Source of the DNA: DASUPK01 sp963782345
GTDB taxonomy: Bacteria; Actinomycetota; Thermoleophilia; Solirubrobacterales; 70-9
NCBI GenBank assembly: GCA_963782345.1
Contig: CAWAJF010000007.1
Span: forward strand, 124,001 to 188,000
Reading direction: 5' to 3'
Length of the DNA: 64,000 nt
Shown: in pieces, positions 32,355-40,352 of the stretch
How positions within the stretch are numbered: position 1 is the stretch's first letter
How the letters are laid out: each line of letters starts with the position of its first letter
Notes under the pieces: generated by a model
The model's database searches: none
Seen by the model: the letters and a program-made list of their open reading frames with translations, nothing else
What the model was told of the DNA's origin: nothing
Program-made: the position numbers and the translations under genes

Positions 32355-33398
32355 CTAGACGGCGAGCTGGTCGGGCTGGTGGGGGAGTTCGTCCTCCGCC
32401 AGTCCGGCCAGACCGACCCCAACCAACCGGACCGGCCTCTGAGGATCGAATCGGTCGAGCAGCTCACGCGCCGTCGCGACGACCTCCTCCGGGTGGCAGG
32501 TATGCGAAGCGAGGGTGCGCGAGCGCGTGTAGGTCTTGAAGGGCCGTAGGCGGATCTTCAGGGTCACAGTGCGCCCGCGGCGCCTGTTCTGGGCGAGGCT
32601 CTCGCAGACCGACCGCGCCAGCCGCTCGACCGTCTCGTGCAGGAGCTCCCGGTCGGTGACGTCCTCGGGAAAGGTCGTCTCGCGGCTCTCCGACTTCCGC
32701 ACCCGGTCCTCGTTGAGCGTGGCGCTGCCGATGCCGTTCGCCCGGGCGCGCAGGCCCCCGCCGTGGTTCGGGCCAAAGGCCTGCCGGAGGGCCTGCTCCT
32801 CGGCACGCGCGAGCTGGGCGACGGTTTCGATGCCGCTCGAGCGGAGACGCTGAAACGTCTTCGGGCCAACGCCCGGGAGCAGGGAGGCGGGCTCCTCGCC
32901 GACCGTCTCGAGCCAGTTGTCGTGGTCGAGCATGAAGAAACCGTCGGGCTTGTCGAGGTCCGAGGCGATCTTCGCCATCAGCTTGTTCGGCGCCAGGCCG
33001 ATCGAGCAGACGAGGTAGGTCGCCTCCTTGATCCGCCGCTTGATCTCCATCGCCCGCGACTGGGGAACGGGCGACCCCGAAAGGTCGACGTACGCCTCGT
33101 CCAGCCCGACGACCTCGATGTCATCGCTGAACCCCCGGAGCGTCTCCATCACCTTCACCGAGCCGCGCTTGTAGAGCTGCATGTCGACCGGCAGGACGGT
33201 GAGCTGCGGACAGCGCCGCCGCGCGGTCACCAGCGGCAGGGCGGAGTGGACGCCGTACTTCCGGGCCTCGTAGGAAGCAGTGGTGACGACGCCGCGCGGG
33301 CCGTCGTAGGCGACCACCACCGGCTTGCCGCGCAGCTCGGGATGTCGCAGCATCTCGATCGACACATAGAAGGCATCCATGTCCACGTGGGCGATCAC
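32355..33398 (-). CDS. dinB: DNA polymerase IV (Y-family translesion polymerase)
   Basis: The 347-residue product has the palm carboxylates in IAHVDMDAFYVSIE and GLDEAYVDLSG, the finger motif YEARKYGVHSALPLVTAR, the SIGLAPNKLMAKIASDLDKP segment, the helix-hairpin-helix LLPGVGPKTFQRL and the little-finger domain. There is no obvious beta-clamp-binding motif at the C-terminus (ELPHQPDQLAV could contain a degenerate one). GTG start at 33398, the first codon of the fold. Its stop abuts the RlpA-like stop. Confidence 0.95.
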   Translation of the reverse strand: MIAHVDMDAFYVSIEMLRHPELRGKPVVVAYDGPRGVVTTASYEARKYGVHSALPLVTARRRCPQLTVLPVDMQLYKRGSVKVMETLRGFSDDIEVVGLDEAYVDLSGSPVPQSRAMEIKRRIKEATYLVCSIGLAPNKLMAKIASDLDKPDGFFMLDHDNWLETVGEEPASLLPGVGPKTFQRLRSSGIETVAQLARAEEQALRQAFGPNHGGGLRARANGIGSATLNEDRVRKSESRETTFPEDVTDRELLHETVERLARSVCESLAQNRRRGRTVTLKIRLRPFKTYTRSRTLASHTCHPEEVVATARELLDRFDPQRPVRLVGVGLAGLAEDELPHQPDQLAV

Positions 33399-33441
33399 CT
33401 GCGACCGAATGAGATTACGCCCGCTCCTGGACGGAGGCCGC

Positions 33442-33447
33442 TATTTT
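33442..33447 (+). promoter_or_regulatory. Candidate leaderless -10 box (TATTTT)
   Basis: TATTTT ends 8 bases before the GTG at 33456, in an otherwise GC-rich gap of 57 bases. Confidence 0.52.
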
Positions 33448-33455
33448 GAGCGGCG

Positions 33456-33755
33456 GTGACGAACGCTGAGGCAAAGAATCTCGAGGCGATCTCCCGGGCG
33501 ATCGACCAGCACAACTCGAACTGCCCGTTCCCGGCCAGCGAGGTCCGGATGAACCCGTTCGAGTGCGAGCGCCTGGGCTGGGAGGAGATCCGCGGCCTGC
33601 CGATCGTCCCCGACCCCGAGCTCGGCACGGGCGCCTTCCGGATCATCTGCTCCCGCGACCAGGAGGGCGAGGGAATCGAGGAGGCCGAGGCCCTCGGCAT
33701 CCCGATCGAGGTCGCCGTGCCCAGCGAGCGCGAGGCCGCTACACCCCGGAGCTGA
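33456..33755 (+). CDS. Small hypothetical protein
   Basis: The 99-residue acidic product (AEAKNLEAISRAIDQHN, NPFECERLGWEEIRGLPIVP, GAFRIICSRDQEG) has no signal peptide or membrane segment. It contains three Cys (CPF, FECERL, IICSRD), which might bind a metal. I do not recognise the family. Third-position GC, absence of a better frame and a TATTTT box at the right distance support it as a real gene. It stands alone between divergent dinB and convergent CnoX-like genes. Confidence 0.62.
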   Translation: MTNAEAKNLEAISRAIDQHNSNCPFPASEVRMNPFECERLGWEEIRGLPIVPDPELGTGAFRIICSRDQEGEGIEEAEALGIPIEVAVPSEREAATPRS

Positions 33756-33794
33756 GCGCGAAGCGCCGGCGGCTGACGGCGAAGTCGTATACCG

Positions 33795-34553
33795 CTAGTT
33801 GAGAGTCGCCGCGAGGCGCCGGCGGTGCTCTCGAGCGAGCGGATGGTCAGGGCCGAGCTCGGTGAAGATCGCGACCATCACCCGGCGCAGTCCGTCCTTG
33901 CGCTTCGGATCCTGCTCTGCGGCGAGAACGGCCTGCAGCTGCTCGAGCGCCTCGTCGGGGTTGCCGTCGTCCCAGGCGGAGAAGGCGGCCTGAAGCGCGC
34001 CGGTTTCGGTGCCGTTCTCCGACTGCGAGAGCTCGAGCCGCGCCATCAGGCCGTCTGCGACGAAGTCCGTCGGGAACGGCCGCAGGACCTCGAGCGCTTG
34101 ATCGGTCTCGCCCCGACCCAGCAGGATCCGGCCCAGTCCGACCGCGGACGGCGCGTGACGCGGATCGAGCTCGAGCGCCTGCCGCAGGGAATCCTCGTCG
34201 CCTGACTCGGCGAGGCGATCGGCCTTCGACGGCACGAATTGGTTGAGGAAGGCCTCGATCTGGGCGGGAGGGACGGCGCCGACGAACTCGGCGACGACCT
34301 TGCCGTCCTTGAACGCCTTGACGGCGGGGATGCTCTGAATGCCGAACTCGCGTGCGATGGCCTGGTTCGCGTCGGTGTCGAGCTTGGCGAGCTCGACGTC
34401 GCCGTCGCGCTTTCGCACCGCGTCCTCGAGCGCCGGTCCGAGGGTCCGGCACGGGCCACACCACTCCGCCCAGAAGTCCACCACGACGGGGACCTCCTTG
34501 GAGCGCTCCACGACCTTGGCCTGGAAATCCTGCTCGCTGACGTCGCTGATCAC
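33795..34553 (-). CDS. CnoX/YbbN-like thioredoxin with TPR region
   Basis: The 252-residue product has an N-terminal thioredoxin domain (VVDFWAEWCGPCRTLGPALE with the WCGPC site; cis-Pro in GIQSIPAVKAF) and a helical TPR-like C-terminal half (EDSLRQALELDPRHAPSAVG, DEALEQLQAVLAAEQDPKRK). CnoX proteins act as chaperedoxins that protect substrates from oxidation. Intact CGPC suggests redox activity here. It is probably leaderless from GTG 34553, and its start overlaps the hydrolase end by four bases. Confidence 0.9.
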   Translation of the reverse strand: MISDVSEQDFQAKVVERSKEVPVVVDFWAEWCGPCRTLGPALEDAVRKRDGDVELAKLDTDANQAIAREFGIQSIPAVKAFKDGKVVAEFVGAVPPAQIEAFLNQFVPSKADRLAESGDEDSLRQALELDPRHAPSAVGLGRILLGRGETDQALEVLRPFPTDFVADGLMARLELSQSENGTETGALQAAFSAWDDGNPDEALEQLQAVLAAEQDPKRKDGLRRVMVAIFTELGPDHPLAREHRRRLAATLN

Positions 34554-35386
34554 GTCTGTGAGCTTAGAGCGGCGGGCACCTCGGCCTCGACCGCGCCCAG
34601 GTGTCGACGCAGGAACTGGAGCTGGTCGCGAACTGCGCGGTCGCGGCCCCCGCCCACGTAGATGTCGAAGTGGGCGAGCGGGTACTCGCGGACCTCGACC
34701 CGGCCCTTGGCTCGCCAGGCCGCCGCGCGCGTGGCCGCGGCCGGAGCGACGCTGTCTCGGTCGGCGATCTGGACCAGGATCGGACAGCGCACCTGGTCGA
34801 TCTTCGTGATCGGCCGGTTGAACATCTCCGCGGAGGCGCCCCGGGCCGTGACCTCGTTGCGCCAGGTCGGGCCGGCGATCGCCCGCATCCCGGGCTCGGC
34901 CTCGTCGCTGCTCATCACGGCCAGCTCCCCCGGCCGGCCGACCACCGGCACCATCACCGGCTCGCGCCCGAACAGGGAGCCGATCCCGTCCTTCACCCCG
35001 AGCGCGCCCAGGCGAAGCTGGTGGCCCAGCCCGGCGTAGCGCCGGATCTGCTCGAGCGCCCTGACCCCGTCGAGGTCCGGCGTCTGGCAGACGATCGCCG
35101 CGATCCGCGGGTCGCCGGCCGCGACGTAGACGACATGGCCGCCCGACCAGGAGGTTCCCCAGAGCACGATCCGCTCGGGATCCACGCCGTCGAGGCCTCG
35201 GGCGAACTCGACCGCCGCCCGGTAGTCATCGCGGTGGCGAGAGGGCATCGCGAACTGGCGCGGCTCACCGCTCGAATCGCCGAAGCAGCGGTAGTCGAAG
35301 AGCAGGGTATCGAGACCGGCCTCCGCGAAGGCCTCGGCGAAGGGGAGCAGGCCCGAGTCCCTGGTCGCGGCGAAGCCATGGGCCAT
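34550..35386 (-). CDS. Alpha/beta hydrolase; N-terminus probably extends upstream
   Basis: From the first standard start (ATG 35386) the product is 278 residues with VMAHGFAATRDSGL, DYRCFGDSSGEPRQ, nucleophile elbow LWGTSWSGGHVVYVA and catalytic His in YPLAHFDIYVGG. The frame stays open to 35500 and encodes convincing first strands (VVDVSFLAHGETCAGWHLTG), as in related hydrolases. No ATG, GTG or TTG precedes that part; a CTG at 35500, overlapping the upstream stop, may be the true start, giving 316 residues. It follows the flavin monooxygenase directly. Confidence 0.8.
   Translation of the reverse strand: MAHGFAATRDSGLLPFAEAFAEAGLDTLLFDYRCFGDSSGEPRQFAMPSRHRDDYRAAVEFARGLDGVDPERIVLWGTSWSGGHVVYVAAGDPRIAAIVCQTPDLDGVRALEQIRRYAGLGHQLRLGALGVKDGIGSLFGREPVMVPVVGRPGELAVMSSDEAEPGMRAIAGPTWRNEVTARGASAEMFNRPITKIDQVRCPILVQIADRDSVAPAAATRAAAWRAKGRVEVREYPLAHFDIYVGGGRDRAVRDQLQFLRRHLGAVEAEVPAALSSQT
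34561..34566 (-). promoter_or_regulatory. Candidate leaderless -10 box for the CnoX-like gene
   Basis: On the reverse strand TAAGCT ends 7 bases before the GTG at 34553, inside the end of the upstream hydrolase gene. Confidence 0.52.
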
Positions 35387-35492
35387 GACGACGCACGGGC
35401 GCCCGCGGTCGCCGGCGAACGCGTCGCCCTCGCCGGTCAGGTGCCAGCCGGCACAGGTCTCCCCATGAGCGAGGAAGGAGACGTCGACGACC

Positions 35493-36869
35493 TCAGGCAG
35501 CTGCGGCCTCCGCCGTGACGACTCTGCCGGCGAGCTTCGGCGCCATTCCGCGTGCCGCGCGCTCCCGCCCGGCGGGGATCTCCCGCGTCCAGATGTCGTG
35601 CTCGTACGTGTACCACTCGATCTGCATCGTGTGCCGGGGACGGTCGGCGTAGTGGCCGCCGTGGATCAGCTGGTCGTGCGCGATCGTCTCCTCCATCTCG
35701 CCGACGGTGGGCAGCGCATAGTCGCCGGCGGCATAGCGCGCCACGAGCTTCGACTGCAGCTCGACGAACGGAAAGAGAGTCGGGATCGTCTGGGCGAAGC
35801 CCACGAAGGCGAGATCGTCGATGCCCGGCACAAAGACCCGCTTGTAGAGCGGGAAGCGATTCTCCGGGGCCGAGAGGAACTCGGGGTCGAAGAAGGGGAA
35901 GGTGATCTTGTACCCCGTGGCGTAGACGACCGCGTCCACCTCTTCCGTCGAGCCGTCCTCGAAGACGACCTTCCGTCCGTCGAGCCGCTGGACATTGGGC
36001 TTGGCCACCGCGTCGCCGGAGCCGAGCCTCAGGAGAAGCTCGCTCGAGAGGGTGGGGTGCGCTTCGAGGAAGTTGTGGTTGGGGTGGGGGAGGCCGAAGT
36101 CCTCCATCCGTCCGGATGCGAGCCGGGGGAGGATGCGAGCCATCCGGCGCTGAAGCTTCAGCGGGAGGCGCGGGTTGAGCTTCACCAGGGTGTCCATCGG
36201 GCGGCCCAGGAAGTACTTCGGCATCACCCAGGCGCCGCTGCGGGTGGAGAGGAAGACCTTCTCGGCCACTCCCTTGCGGGAGAGCTCGGAGACGATGTCC
36301 ACCGCGCTGTTGCCGATCCCGACCACGAGGACCCGCTTGCCGTAGAGATCGAGTGGATCGCTCGGACCGATGTAGTGGTGCGAATGGATCGACTCTCCGT
36401 CGAAGTGGCCGGGGAAATCCGGGAGGCGCGGATCCCAGTGATGGCCGTTGCCGACGACGAGGAAGTCGAACTCCTCGCTCGACCCGTCACCGAGCTGGAT
36501 CGACCAACCACCGCCCGGCTTGCGCTCCGCATGCTCGACAGGGGTCTCGAAGCGGATCCGGTCCCGCAGCGAGAACGCATCGGCATAGCGATGCAGGTAT
36601 CCGAGGATCTGGGAGTGGTGCGGGTAGTCCGGGTACTCGTCGGGGCCCATCGGCATGTCGCGGAAGGAGACACCGTCCCGCGAGGTGTCGATGTGGAGCG
36701 ACTGGTAGGCAGATGAGCGGCCGTTCGGATTGCCGAAGTACCAGTTGCCGCCGATGTCGTCACTGGCCTCGAAGCACGTGTAGGGGAGGCCCCAGTCCGA
36801 GAACGCCTTGCCCGTGGTGAGGCCGCTGATGCCGGCGCCGATCACGCAGGTGGTGGGCTTGGCGCTCAT
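35493..36869 (-). CDS. Flavin-containing monooxygenase (FMO/BVMO family)
   Basis: The 458-residue product has two Rossmann motifs (CVIGAGISGLTTG for FAD; VLVVGIGNSAVDIVSEL for NADPH), the FMO fingerprint FPGHFDGESIHSHHY and the late ATGY motif in VVYATGYKITFPFF. It oxygenates soft nucleophiles (S or N) or ketones using NADPH and O2. The substrate is unknown. The downstream hydrolase is nearly coupled, and a monooxygenase plus esterase pair could open a ring or cleave an ester; that is inference. Confidence 0.9.
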   Translation of the reverse strand: MSAKPTTCVIGAGISGLTTGKAFSDWGLPYTCFEASDDIGGNWYFGNPNGRSSAYQSLHIDTSRDGVSFRDMPMGPDEYPDYPHHSQILGYLHRYADAFSLRDRIRFETPVEHAERKPGGGWSIQLGDGSSEEFDFLVVGNGHHWDPRLPDFPGHFDGESIHSHHYIGPSDPLDLYGKRVLVVGIGNSAVDIVSELSRKGVAEKVFLSTRSGAWVMPKYFLGRPMDTLVKLNPRLPLKLQRRMARILPRLASGRMEDFGLPHPNHNFLEAHPTLSSELLLRLGSGDAVAKPNVQRLDGRKVVFEDGSTEEVDAVVYATGYKITFPFFDPEFLSAPENRFPLYKRVFVPGIDDLAFVGFAQTIPTLFPFVELQSKLVARYAAGDYALPTVGEMEETIAHDQLIHGGHYADRPRHTMQIEWYTYEHDIWTREIPAGRERAARGMAPKLAGRVVTAEAAAA

Positions 36870-36910
36870 GATCGAGGTCGGAGTCTAGGGAACTGGCTGG
36901 GCAGCCAGTC

Positions 36911-37657
36911 CTAGACGTTCGACGAGAAGTTGATCCCGAGGTTGTTGAGCAGATCCTGGGCCCAGCGGTTGAAGGTGTCGAACCAGCCGGTCAGGATCGC
37001 GACGCCGAAGGCGATCAGGATTGCGCCGCCGATCGCCATGATCAGCGGGTAGTGGCGCTTGACGACGGCGAACGCCGTCGTCATCCGGCTGAACGCGACG
37101 GCGGTGAGCAGGAAGGGGATCGCGAGCCCGGCCGAGTAGACGGCGAGCAGAAGCCCGCCGTGAAGGGCCGAGCCGGATACGGCGGCCGCGCTCAGGATGG
37201 CGGCCAGGGTGGGGCCGATGCACGGCGTCCAGGCGAGCCCAAAGGCAAGACCCGCCACCAGCGGCCCGCCGGTCCCGGCGCGCTCCAGCAGTCCCTCGAC
37301 GTGCCACTCCCGGTTGAGTCGCGGGATGAAGAGGGCGCTCACGAACAGGACTCCCATCGCGATGATCAGCCAGGCGGCGATCTTGTCGAGGAGCAGCTGG
37401 TGCTGCTGAAGCGTGCTGCCGATCCCCGTGGCACCGAGTCCCAGCAGGATGAAGATCGCGGAGAAGCTGGAGACGAAGAGCAGGCTCGGGACTATCACCC
37501 GCCGCCAGTTCGCCTGCTCGAGATCGGCCGCCGCCATCCCGGTGACCGCGGAGAGATAGCCGGGGACGAGAGGAAGCACGCAGGGGGAGAGGAAGGAGAC
37601 GAACCCGGCCGCGAGGGCCGTGAGAACGCCGGGTAGTGCCGTGGGATCGCTGCTCAT
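36911..37657 (-). CDS. ccdA: Cytochrome c biogenesis/thiol transporter CcdA
   Basis: CcdA passes electrons from cytosolic thioredoxin across the membrane to outside thiol proteins. The 248-residue product has six membrane helices with the two conserved Cys in FLSPCVLPLVPGYLSA and LAWTPCIGPTLAAI. There is no attached thioredoxin domain. I chose the ATG at 37657; the longer frame upstream is not CcdA-like. Together with VKOR-DsbA and the CnoX-like protein it makes a set of thiol redox genes within 10 kb. Confidence 0.92.
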   Translation of the reverse strand: MSSDPTALPGVLTALAAGFVSFLSPCVLPLVPGYLSAVTGMAAADLEQANWRRVIVPSLLFVSSFSAIFILLGLGATGIGSTLQQHQLLLDKIAAWLIIAMGVLFVSALFIPRLNREWHVEGLLERAGTGGPLVAGLAFGLAWTPCIGPTLAAILSAAAVSGSALHGGLLLAVYSAGLAIPFLLTAVAFSRMTTAFAVVKRHYPLIMAIGGAILIAFGVAILTGWFDTFNRWAQDLLNNLGINFSSNV

Positions 37658-37791
37658 TGGGTGATTTGTACTGACTGGATCTGCGGCTCGGCCCGGATGT
37701 TCACGCATACGGCCGTCCGTAGGGTTTGGCCTGCATCCGGATCCCCCGGCCAGCGGCACCCGTTTCAAGGCGTCCAGCACGTTGGCCAACT

Positions 37792-37830
37792 CGGCGAGGC
37801 GGCCTTCATCCCCCTGGGGTCGCCTCGCCG
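37792..37830. repeat. 10-bp inverted repeat in a 234-base gap
   Basis: CGGCGAGGCG (37792-37801) pairs perfectly with CGCCTCGCCG (37821-37830) around a 19-base loop. It lies between the end of the DUF72 gene (37892) and ccdA (37657). There is no T-tract, so it could be a weak terminator or part of a leader. I see no gene in 37658-37891. Confidence 0.5.
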
Positions 37831-37891
37831 ATGTCTCCTTTCGTCCACTTGTTGGGCGGATCCCGGGATGTCGTAAACAAGGACCGAATCG

Positions 37892-38782
37892 CTAGGGCTC
37901 CGGGCCCGGATCCTGGCCGAGGATGCCCCGCAGCGCCCGTGCGGCCTGCGGTGCCAGCTCGCGCGCGTTGTTGTTGAACATCACGTGGACCTGGTCGGCC
38001 TCGGCGTCCAGGGCGCTCGCCCGCCCGGCGATCTCCTCGAGCTCCTCCTTCGGATAGTCGTAGTCGAAGCGCTCGGCGACGCTGCGGCCGTGCAGGTAGC
38101 CCTCCGTGTTGCGCCCGTGGCAGCGCATGTACGCCAGCGACTCGGTCGTGACCGCATCGATCGGCGGGAAGATCGGGACGTGGTCGCCGGGAGGGGTGTC
38201 CACGCAGACGAAGACCGCATCGTGGGCCGAGAGCCAGTCCAGGACCCCCTCGAATCGCTTCGACGACGCCCAGCTGCGACGGCGGAACTCGACCGCGACC
38301 GGCGTCGGGGCGAGGCCGTCGATCACCGGCGTGAGCTCGTCGAGCTCGTTGTGCCTCGGATCGAAGGCAGGCGTGAGCTGGAGAAGGTAGGAGCCGAGCT
38401 TGCCGGCGTCCGCCAGGGGCTTCATCGCCTCGGCCGTCCGGCGCACCATCTCGTCGAGCAGCGCCGGGTCCAGCTGGACGCGGCCTCGCTCGTTCGTCTC
38501 CGCCTCGTCCCGCAGGTCGGGGGGCAGCTCCTTGAGCTGGGCGGCGTGATGGGAGAGCAGGCGATGCAGCTTGACGTCGAACTGGAATCCCTTGGGCGTC
38601 CGCCTCGCCCAGCCCTCGACCGTCTTCATCGCGGGGATCGCATAGAAGCTCGAGTTGAGCTCCACCGCATCGAAGCGCTCCGCGTAGAAGTCGAGGCGGT
38701 CCCTGGCGGGCAGGCCCTTCGGATACCAATGCTCGACGAAGCCCGGGTCCGACCAGCTCGAGGTGCCGACGACGATCGCCAC
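37892..38782 (-). CDS. DUF72 family protein (YecE-like), copy 1
   Basis: The 296-residue TIM-barrel product has the DUF72 landmarks: VVGTSSWSDPGFVEHWYP, LDFYAERFDAVELNSSFYAIP, FQFDVKLHRLLSHH, VAVEFRRRSW, YMRCHGRNTEGY and VHVMFNNNA near the end. The biochemical role of this family is not established. I chose GTG 38782; an ATG at 38824 would add a non-conserved stretch. A second DUF72 gene lies 3.2 kb away at 41993. Confidence 0.86.
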   Translation of the reverse strand: MAIVVGTSSWSDPGFVEHWYPKGLPARDRLDFYAERFDAVELNSSFYAIPAMKTVEGWARRTPKGFQFDVKLHRLLSHHAAQLKELPPDLRDEAETNERGRVQLDPALLDEMVRRTAEAMKPLADAGKLGSYLLQLTPAFDPRHNELDELTPVIDGLAPTPVAVEFRRRSWASSKRFEGVLDWLSAHDAVFVCVDTPPGDHVPIFPPIDAVTTESLAYMRCHGRNTEGYLHGRSVAERFDYDYPKEELEEIAGRASALDAEADQVHVMFNNNARELAPQAARALRGILGQDPGPEP

Positions 38783-38903
38783 CCGGCTAACTATCCCTCC
38801 CGCCGGATAGCCATGCACCACCATCGCTCGCCTGAGAGGCAAAGACTGCGAGGCGTTGTGCGCCTTCCTTGAATGCTGGTAGCGTCCGGTGAGGCGGGAT
38901 TTG

Positions 38904-39485
38904 ATGAGCCCCTCGAGGAACACGCTGGTTGCGGTCGCACTCGGCGCGGTGGTGCTGGCCGCAGCCGTGGTCAGTCCGGCGCTCGGCGGGCCATCGCTGA
39001 AGAGCCTGGTCAAGAAGGAGGTCAAGCGACAGCTGGCCAAGAAGCGGGGACCGTCCGGTGCGGCCGGATCGGCCGGTCCGGCCGGACAGTCCGGTGCTGC
39101 CGGTGCTGCCGGTGCCGGCTTCAATGCCGACAGCAGCCTGGCCTCGGGAGAGACGTTGACCGGCATCTGGGCTGTCGCCGGAGGCCCGAGCGAGAACGCA
39201 CCCGATGCAATCCAGTTCGCTCCGCAGCTCCCGGCCGCCCTCGGGCCTGGAGCTGTGCATCGCCTCGCTCCCGGCGCCACCAGCGCGGCCTGCCCAGGCC
39301 CGGGTCAGGCGGCGGCCGGTCAGCTCTGCGTCTACGAGCGGGTGTCTGCGAGCGCCGGTTTCAACACGATCACCGACCCCGCGAGTGGCGCCAACGGAGC
39401 AAACCGGCGCGGAGCCGCCATCCAATACACGACATCTGCCGCCAATGGCTACGCGGACGGCACCTGGGCCGTTACCAGTCCGTAG
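38904..39485 (+). CDS. Secreted protein with short collagen-like segment
   Basis: The 193-residue product has a signal sequence (NTLVAVALGAVVLAAAVVSPALG), a basic helix (LKSLVKKEVKRQLAKKRG), a short Gly-x-x run (GPSGAAGSAGPAGQSGAAG) and a C-terminal domain with Cys pairs (AACPGPGQAAAGQLCVYER) ending in NGYADGTWAVTSP. Such KKEVKRQLAK..GPxG proteins are, from general knowledge, common in Thermoleophilia. The ATG at 38904 has GAGG 9 bases upstream. Function unknown. Confidence 0.78.
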   Translation: MSPSRNTLVAVALGAVVLAAAVVSPALGGPSLKSLVKKEVKRQLAKKRGPSGAAGSAGPAGQSGAAGAAGAGFNADSSLASGETLTGIWAVAGGPSENAPDAIQFAPQLPAALGPGAVHRLAPGATSAACPGPGQAAAGQLCVYERVSASAGFNTITDPASGANGANRRGAAIQYTTSAANGYADGTWAVTSP

Positions 39486-39572
39486 CGCGCAGTTCGAGCC
39501 GATAGACGCTCTGCATACCTTCGCTCCTTCGCCCGGCATGAGGGAATGCACGGGAAGAGCAGTTATGGAAAC

Positions 39573-39905
39573 TCAGGCGAGGGACTTCTCGAACCAGCGG
39601 GTGGCGCTCTGATGCCCGTTGTAGCCCGCGATCGGCCCGTACCCCAGCGCCTCGTGGAGGCGACTCGCCTCGGTCAGGCGATCATGCACCGGCGGGCTCC
39701 TGGCCGGCGCACGCCACCGGGATGCATCCATCGCCACGAACCGCCGCGGCGATCGGCCTCCGCAGCTCGCCGGCGGATTCGTTCGCCTGCGCAGGCCGGG
39801 CGTCGACCTCGTCCCCGCAGCGCGGCCACGAGCTCATGGACCCGCCGGACCGTCAGCCTGCGCTTCTCGCAGCTCGTACTCCACGGCGGCAAGTTGACAT
39901 AACAA
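39573..39905 (-). pseudogene. Decayed GNAT acetyltransferase remnant
   Basis: No intact frame covers the 468 bases between 39486 and 39953. On the reverse strand one frame ends at TGA 39573-39575 with LHEALGYGPIAGYNGHQ then SATRWFEKSLA, a typical GNAT C-terminus. Upstream pieces in other frames (for example AVEYELREAQADGP and FVAMDASRW) look like shifted parts of the same fold. Several frameshifts and a missing acetyl-CoA loop suggest an old pseudogene. The rest of the gap holds nothing I recognise. Confidence 0.5.
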
Positions 39906-39953
39906 CGCGCGGGCCACCGGCTCGGCGACGCGGGTAATCGCTCCCCGCGAGCG

Positions 39954-40328
39954 TCAGGCCGAGGCGGCGATCAGGCCGACGGTGGCAAGGCAGAGGGTCA
40001 CGCCGGACACCATCAGCCAGCGAGATTCCGTTCGTGAGCTCCGGATCATCTCTCCGCGATCCACCGCCGCCTCCACTCGGCTCGACCTGATCGAGCCGTA
40101 CCCGAACAGCGCGACCGAGTAGAGCGCCCAGCCGATCCCGACGACCACGTAGGGCCACTCCGTCGTCGTCCCGCTGAGCTCGGGGACGACCCGGCCCACC
40201 CCGACGGCGACGGCGATCGAGGTGAGCGCCGTGCGCCACCAGGCGAGCTCCGTGCGCTCCGCGGCCAGCCGCGTGCGACGGATCGCGTCCCATCCCTCGC
40301 TCGGCGACTTTGATTCTCCGGTTTCCAT
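39954..40328 (-). CDS. DUF202 family small membrane protein (YidH-like)
   Basis: The 124-residue product has the DUF202 opening RRTRLAAERTELAWWRTALT followed by three membrane helices (AVAVGVGRVVPEL; WPYVVVGIGWALYSVALFGYG; LMVSGVTLCLATVGLIAA). Function unknown. I chose ATG 40328; an in-frame GTG at 40352 would put the start directly against the divergent gene. The AT-rich GTTTAATCGTAAGT just upstream probably carries promoters for both directions. Confidence 0.82.
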   Translation of the reverse strand: METGESKSPSEGWDAIRRTRLAAERTELAWWRTALTSIAVAVGVGRVVPELSGTTTEWPYVVVGIGWALYSVALFGYGSIRSSRVEAAVDRGEMIRSSRTESRWLMVSGVTLCLATVGLIAASA

Positions 40329-40339
40329 CCGCGCGGACT

Positions 40340-40345
40340 TACGAT
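40340..40345 (+). promoter_or_regulatory. Candidate leaderless -10 box for the PP2C-type phosphatase
   Basis: TACGAT ends 7 bases before the ATG at 40353. Confidence 0.6.
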
Positions 40346-40352
40346 TAAACAC

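Noticed and set aside
31622..32539. A 305-codon forward open frame across the riboswitch and RlpA-like gene
   Set aside because: It runs through the riboswitch and in another frame through the RlpA-like gene; its Arg/Gly-rich translation is a shadow.
37658..37891. A possible riboswitch or small RNA in the ccdA upstream gap
   Set aside because: There is a good hairpin (37792-37830), but no conserved blocks of a riboswitch class I know. Kept only as an inverted repeat.
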